Source: an uncultured Litorivicinus sp.
GTDB taxonomy: Bacteria; Pseudomonadota; Gammaproteobacteria; Pseudomonadales; Litorivicinaceae
Length of the DNA: 7,911 nt
Reading direction: 5' to 3'
Assembly (NCBI GenBank): GCA_938091715.1
Contig: CALKMT010000077.1
Location: 1 to 7,911, forward strand
The notes beneath the pieces are model-generated. The model did not search any database and was not told the DNA's origin. It was given only the letters and a program-made list of their open reading frames with translations. Numbering within the stretch: the stretch's first letter is position 1; each line of letters opens with the position of its first letter. Below, piece after piece: positions 6,205 to 7,911 of this stretch. A program made the position numbers and the translations under genes.

Positions 6205-6869
6205 TGATATCCGCGGCCATAGACACTGACCAGGGCCTGAAACTCAGAATCAATGGCGCGAAACTTATGCCGAATGTGTTTGATGTGAGTGCTCAAGGTA
6301 TTGTTCGTCACGACACTTTGGCGCGTCCGCTCGGCCAACTGATCAAAACTCAAAACCGCCCCGTCCGCCTGAACCAGGGCCTGGACGATCGAAAACTCGG
6401 TGACCGTCAGATTGGCCTCGACCCCGTCAAAGGAGCAACGCATGCGCTGGCCGTCAATCAACCAACCGGATCGCTGCAGTACTGCCTGGGTGGTAGCCGG
6501 CTCTTGCTGGCGCAACACGGCCGCGACCTTTTCGGCCAGCAACACCGTCGAGATGGGCTTGGTCAAATAATCCCAACCGCCCAGACGCAGCCCAAAGATC
6601 TGGTCGATTTCGTCCGTTCGACTGCTCAGAAAAACCACCGGCAACCCGGGATAGCGCTCGATCAATCGCTGGCACAGGGCGAAACCGGCGTCCGGTTCGG
6701 CACCCAGATGGACATCGAGCAACGCCAAATCCGGGCGACTCGGCAGTGAATTCCAGACGTCCGCCTCGCAGGCCGCAGGCCAGCACTCAAAGCCCTTACG
6801 CCGCAAAGCACTGGTGTAGTTAGCCAGCTGATCGGGATCGTCTTCGACTATCAAAATGTTTTTTTGCAA
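6192..6869 (-). CDS. pdsR: OmpR-family response regulator, dedicated-sortase-system type
   Basis: A 225-residue two-domain regulator. The receiver (1-118) has the acidic pair D10/D11, phospho-acceptor D52 (LALLDVHLG), S82 and K104 (YLTKPIS). The stretch LGAEPDAGFALCQRL ... GLRLGGWDYLTK resembles regulators of the dedicated sortase system, in which a long insert with D-x-GF follows the phosphorylation site. The C-terminal winged helix (about 135-224) has LTVTEFSIVQALVQ, a recognition-helix region NTLSTHIKHIRHKF and the final YGRGYQW. It should bind DNA as a dimer once phosphorylated by the downstream kinase, whose start overlaps its stop. The start is an unusual TTG at 6869; an in-frame stop lies only 18 nt upstream, so no longer in-frame start exists. 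It directly precedes an A7 run, and an out-of-frame ATG lies 19 nt upstream. Confidence 0.85.
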   Translation of the reverse strand: MQKNILIVEDDPDQLANYTSALRRKGFECWPAACEADVWNSLPSRPDLALLDVHLGAEPDAGFALCQRLIERYPGLPVVFLSSRTDEIDQIFGLRLGGWDYLTKPISTVLLAEKVAAVLRQQEPATTQAVLQRSGWLIDGQRMRCSFDGVEANLTVTEFSIVQALVQADGAVLSFDQLAERTRQSVVTNNTLSTHIKHIRHKFRAIDSEFQALVSVYGRGYQWLD

Positions 6870-6886
6870 GGTTGCTCGCCGCCTTC

Positions 6887-6920
6887 ATCTGTCGCCGCCC
6901 CTTACTCTAGAGCGACAGAT
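6887..6920. promoter_or_regulatory. 9-bp inverted repeat upstream of pdsR (candidate operator or mRNA hairpin)
   Basis: ATCTGTCGC (6887-6895) and GCGACAGAT (6912-6920) are perfect 9-bp inverted repeats separated by 16 bp. They lie in the 70-nt gap between the binding-protein stop and the regulator start. The spacing suits two half-sites on one DNA face or a long-loop mRNA hairpin. In the mRNA the purine-rich AAGGGG would be in the loop. It could be an autoregulatory site or an internal promoter operator; function is not shown. Confidence 0.45.
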
Positions 6921-6939
6921 CCGGCAGGTCGATGAAAGA

Positions 6940-7647
6940 TTATTGCGCGGGCATCAGCGGCTCATCGCGCTGGGCGTCAAAGGGAATATAGGTCGCATTT
7001 AGACTTTCAAAACGAATCGGGGTGGCCTGAACTTGGCCCAGGATCCTGTCGGGCACGTTGGGGCTGGCCAGCATAACGGACGGCGCGATGGGGACGCTGT
7101 CGCCGAATATCTGCAGATCCAAGCCGAAACGTTGGGCATAGGCGCGGCCAAAGGACACGGCGGTGACACAGGACTCGACCTGAGCCGAAGCCATTGATCG
7201 CAAACAGTCGCCGTGACTCGGGTAGATCGTCTTTTTGACCGGCGAAAGTTGCTGGGCCACCACATAGGCCGCGGTAGTGACCGGTGGCGTACCGACGGTT
7301 TTAGGGGTCCGATCCAGACCCGGCAAGACCCATTGAGCCATTCGGCTGCGTTTTCCGATCCGCGTAATCGGCCGCCACCCGTTTTTTACACCCTGTTGGT
7401 AATGCTGGGGCGGCACTTCGATCAGGACCTGGCCATGATCAAGCTGGGCCAGATAGCTATCAATGTCCGACAACGGCAGCCTGGTCAATTGCATCACGGG
7501 CACACCGGCCTGAATCAGTTGCGCTTGCCATTCCAGCAATACCTCGCGGTCTTTGACCGCGTTACGATACTCGGGCAGCACCAGCTCAAGCCCCAGCGCA
7601 AGGGGGCTGAAAGCGGTCACGATCAACGTACAGGTCAAGGATTTCAT
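6940..7647 (-). CDS. Periplasmic PhnD-like substrate-binding protein, unknown ligand
   Basis: A 235-residue exported protein. The N-terminus MKSLTCTLIVTAFSPLALG is a Sec signal peptide with likely cleavage near residue 19, and the mature protein is soluble. Its layout resembles small type-II periplasmic binding proteins of the phosphate/phosphonate (PhnD-like) family. LVLPEYRNAVKDREVLLEW opens the first lobe, and YPSHGDCLRSMASAQVESCVTAVSFGRAYAQ (142-172) matches the usual 'HxxCLxxLxxGxVDA' type segment. C148 and C160 could form a disulfide. It is shorter than typical ABC-transporter binding proteins, and no permease or ATPase gene lies nearby. It precedes the regulator and kinase genes on the same strand with a 70-nt gap. 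It may therefore supply a ligand signal to the kinase, an inference from position. The ATG at 7647 has a weak ribosome-binding site but fits the signal peptide. Confidence 0.6.
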   Translation of the reverse strand: MKSLTCTLIVTAFSPLALGLELVLPEYRNAVKDREVLLEWQAQLIQAGVPVMQLTRLPLSDIDSYLAQLDHGQVLIEVPPQHYQQGVKNGWRPITRIGKRSRMAQWVLPGLDRTPKTVGTPPVTTAAYVVAQQLSPVKKTIYPSHGDCLRSMASAQVESCVTAVSFGRAYAQRFGLDLQIFGDSVPIAPSVMLASPNVPDRILGQVQATPIRFESLNATYIPFDAQRDEPLMPAQ

Positions 7648-7681
7648 CGTTTGACTGTAGACCGGCCCGAGCTAGGACGTT

Positions 7682-7694
7682 GCGACCCGGTCGC
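7682..7694. repeat. 13-nt perfect palindrome in the divergent promoter region
   Basis: GCGACC, central C, GGTCGC, lying 35 nt before the binding-protein ATG and 78 nt before the gap ATG. It is a plausible dimeric regulator site for the four-gene minus-strand unit. It shares the GCGAC/GTCGC core with the inverted repeat at 6887-6920, which could mean one regulator binds both, but the shared core is only 5 bp and GC-rich. Confidence 0.35.
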
Positions 7695-7729
7695 CAATTT
7701 GAAAGTGCACCACGAGCTGTAACCTTTTT

Positions 7730-7745
7730 GTCACAATGTCGTGAC
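7730..7745. repeat. Small inverted repeat upstream of gap
   Basis: GTCAC (7730-7734) and GTGAC (7741-7745) are perfect 5-bp arms with a 6-bp spacer, preceded by a T5 run. It lies 26 nt before the gap start codon, between the two divergent genes. It is too short to assign. No convincing -35/-10 pair was found in the 124-nt intergenic region in either direction. Confidence 0.25.
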
Positions 7746-7771
7746 TAAATGGCGGCTTTTGAGAGGTGATC

Positions 7772-7911
7772 ATGATCAAGGTGGGAGTAAACGGAGCCGG
7801 ACGTATCGGCCGATTGGCCATTCGGATTTTGTCGCAGATGGACAGCGTTACGCTTATGGCCATCAACGATCCGGCCACCGACGCCAACACCCTGGCGCAC
7901 TTGATCAATTT
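7772..7911 (+). CDS. gap: Type I glyceraldehyde-3-phosphate dehydrogenase (3'-truncated by window)
   Basis: The first 46 codons of GAPDH, running off the right edge. The N-terminus MIKVGVNGAGRIGRLAIR is the NAD-binding Rossmann loop; the commonest form is NGFGRIGR, so this copy has Ala in place of Phe. AINDPATDANTLAHLI corresponds to the second strand, where the acidic residue contacts the NAD ribose. The enzyme converts glyceraldehyde 3-phosphate to 1,3-bisphosphoglycerate in central carbon metabolism. The ATG at 7772 has a good GAGAGGTG ribosome-binding site about 4-5 nt upstream. The gene is divergent from the four-gene Pds-like unit across a 124-nt gap. The catalytic cysteine lies outside the window, so activity cannot be judged here. 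Confidence 0.9.
   Translation, partial: MIKVGVNGAGRIGRLAIRILSQMDSVTLMAINDPATDANTLAHLIN

Noticed and set aside
6069..6749. Long plus-strand ORF (226 codons) opposite the regulator and kinase genes
   Set aside because: It is antisense to two proteins with clear catalytic motifs, has low-complexity Pro/Ala and Gln-rich composition, and shows no recognisable domain. It is a shadow of GC-rich codons.
3721..7647. Search for a sortase or LPxTG-like target gene within the cluster
   Set aside because: No TLxTC-type sortase motif or sorting signal is visible in any frame of the four-gene unit. The first gene reads as a periplasmic binding protein.
7699..7723. TTGAAA ... TGTAAC as a promoter for gap
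   Set aside because: The spacer is only 13 bp, too short for a normal sigma-70 promoter.

Overview
The window looks like chromosomal DNA from a moderately GC-rich gammaproteobacterium, probably marine or aquatic. This rests on gene content (an OmpA / histidine kinase / response regulator set resembling the proteobacterial dedicated sortase, 'Pds', system; AzlCD; RutE-like nitroreductase; EamA permease; gap) and on codon style. No species is claimed. Coding density is very high: the largest gap between genes is about 125 nt, and nothing resembles an insertion sequence, phage, CRISPR array, tRNA or rRNA. Several genes use GTG or TTG starts.

Left part, plus strand (1-2070): the truncated 3' end of an azlC-type branched-chain amino acid exporter gene overlaps azlD by 4 nt. 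A short ORF of 43 codons with a strong Shine-Dalgarno follows. A perfect 8-bp stem-loop then abuts the start of a secreted metallo-beta-lactamase-fold hydrolase of the NAPE-PLD-like type.

Middle (2072-3653): a RutE/HadB-like nitroreductase on the minus strand converges on the hydrolase with one base between the stop codons. It is divergent from an EamA/DMT-family permease on the plus strand.

Right part, minus strand (7647 down to 3659): four genes read as one probable transcription unit. They are a small PhnD-like periplasmic binding protein, an OmpR-type response regulator, a histidine kinase whose periplasmic region starts with a CBM9-like motif, and an OmpA-family envelope protein with a glycine zipper and coiled coil. 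A rho-independent terminator closes the unit. The last three match the regulator, kinase and PdsO parts of the dedicated sortase system in architecture and characteristic sequence, but neither the sortase nor its target is present here. A binding protein with no ABC transporter partner occupies the promoter-proximal position instead. This incomplete or rewired Pds-like envelope signalling locus is the most interesting part of the window. The far right edge begins a gap (glyceraldehyde-3-phosphate dehydrogenase) gene on the plus strand, divergent from the cluster and cut by the window end.

All assignments come from reading motifs and architecture; no database search was run.
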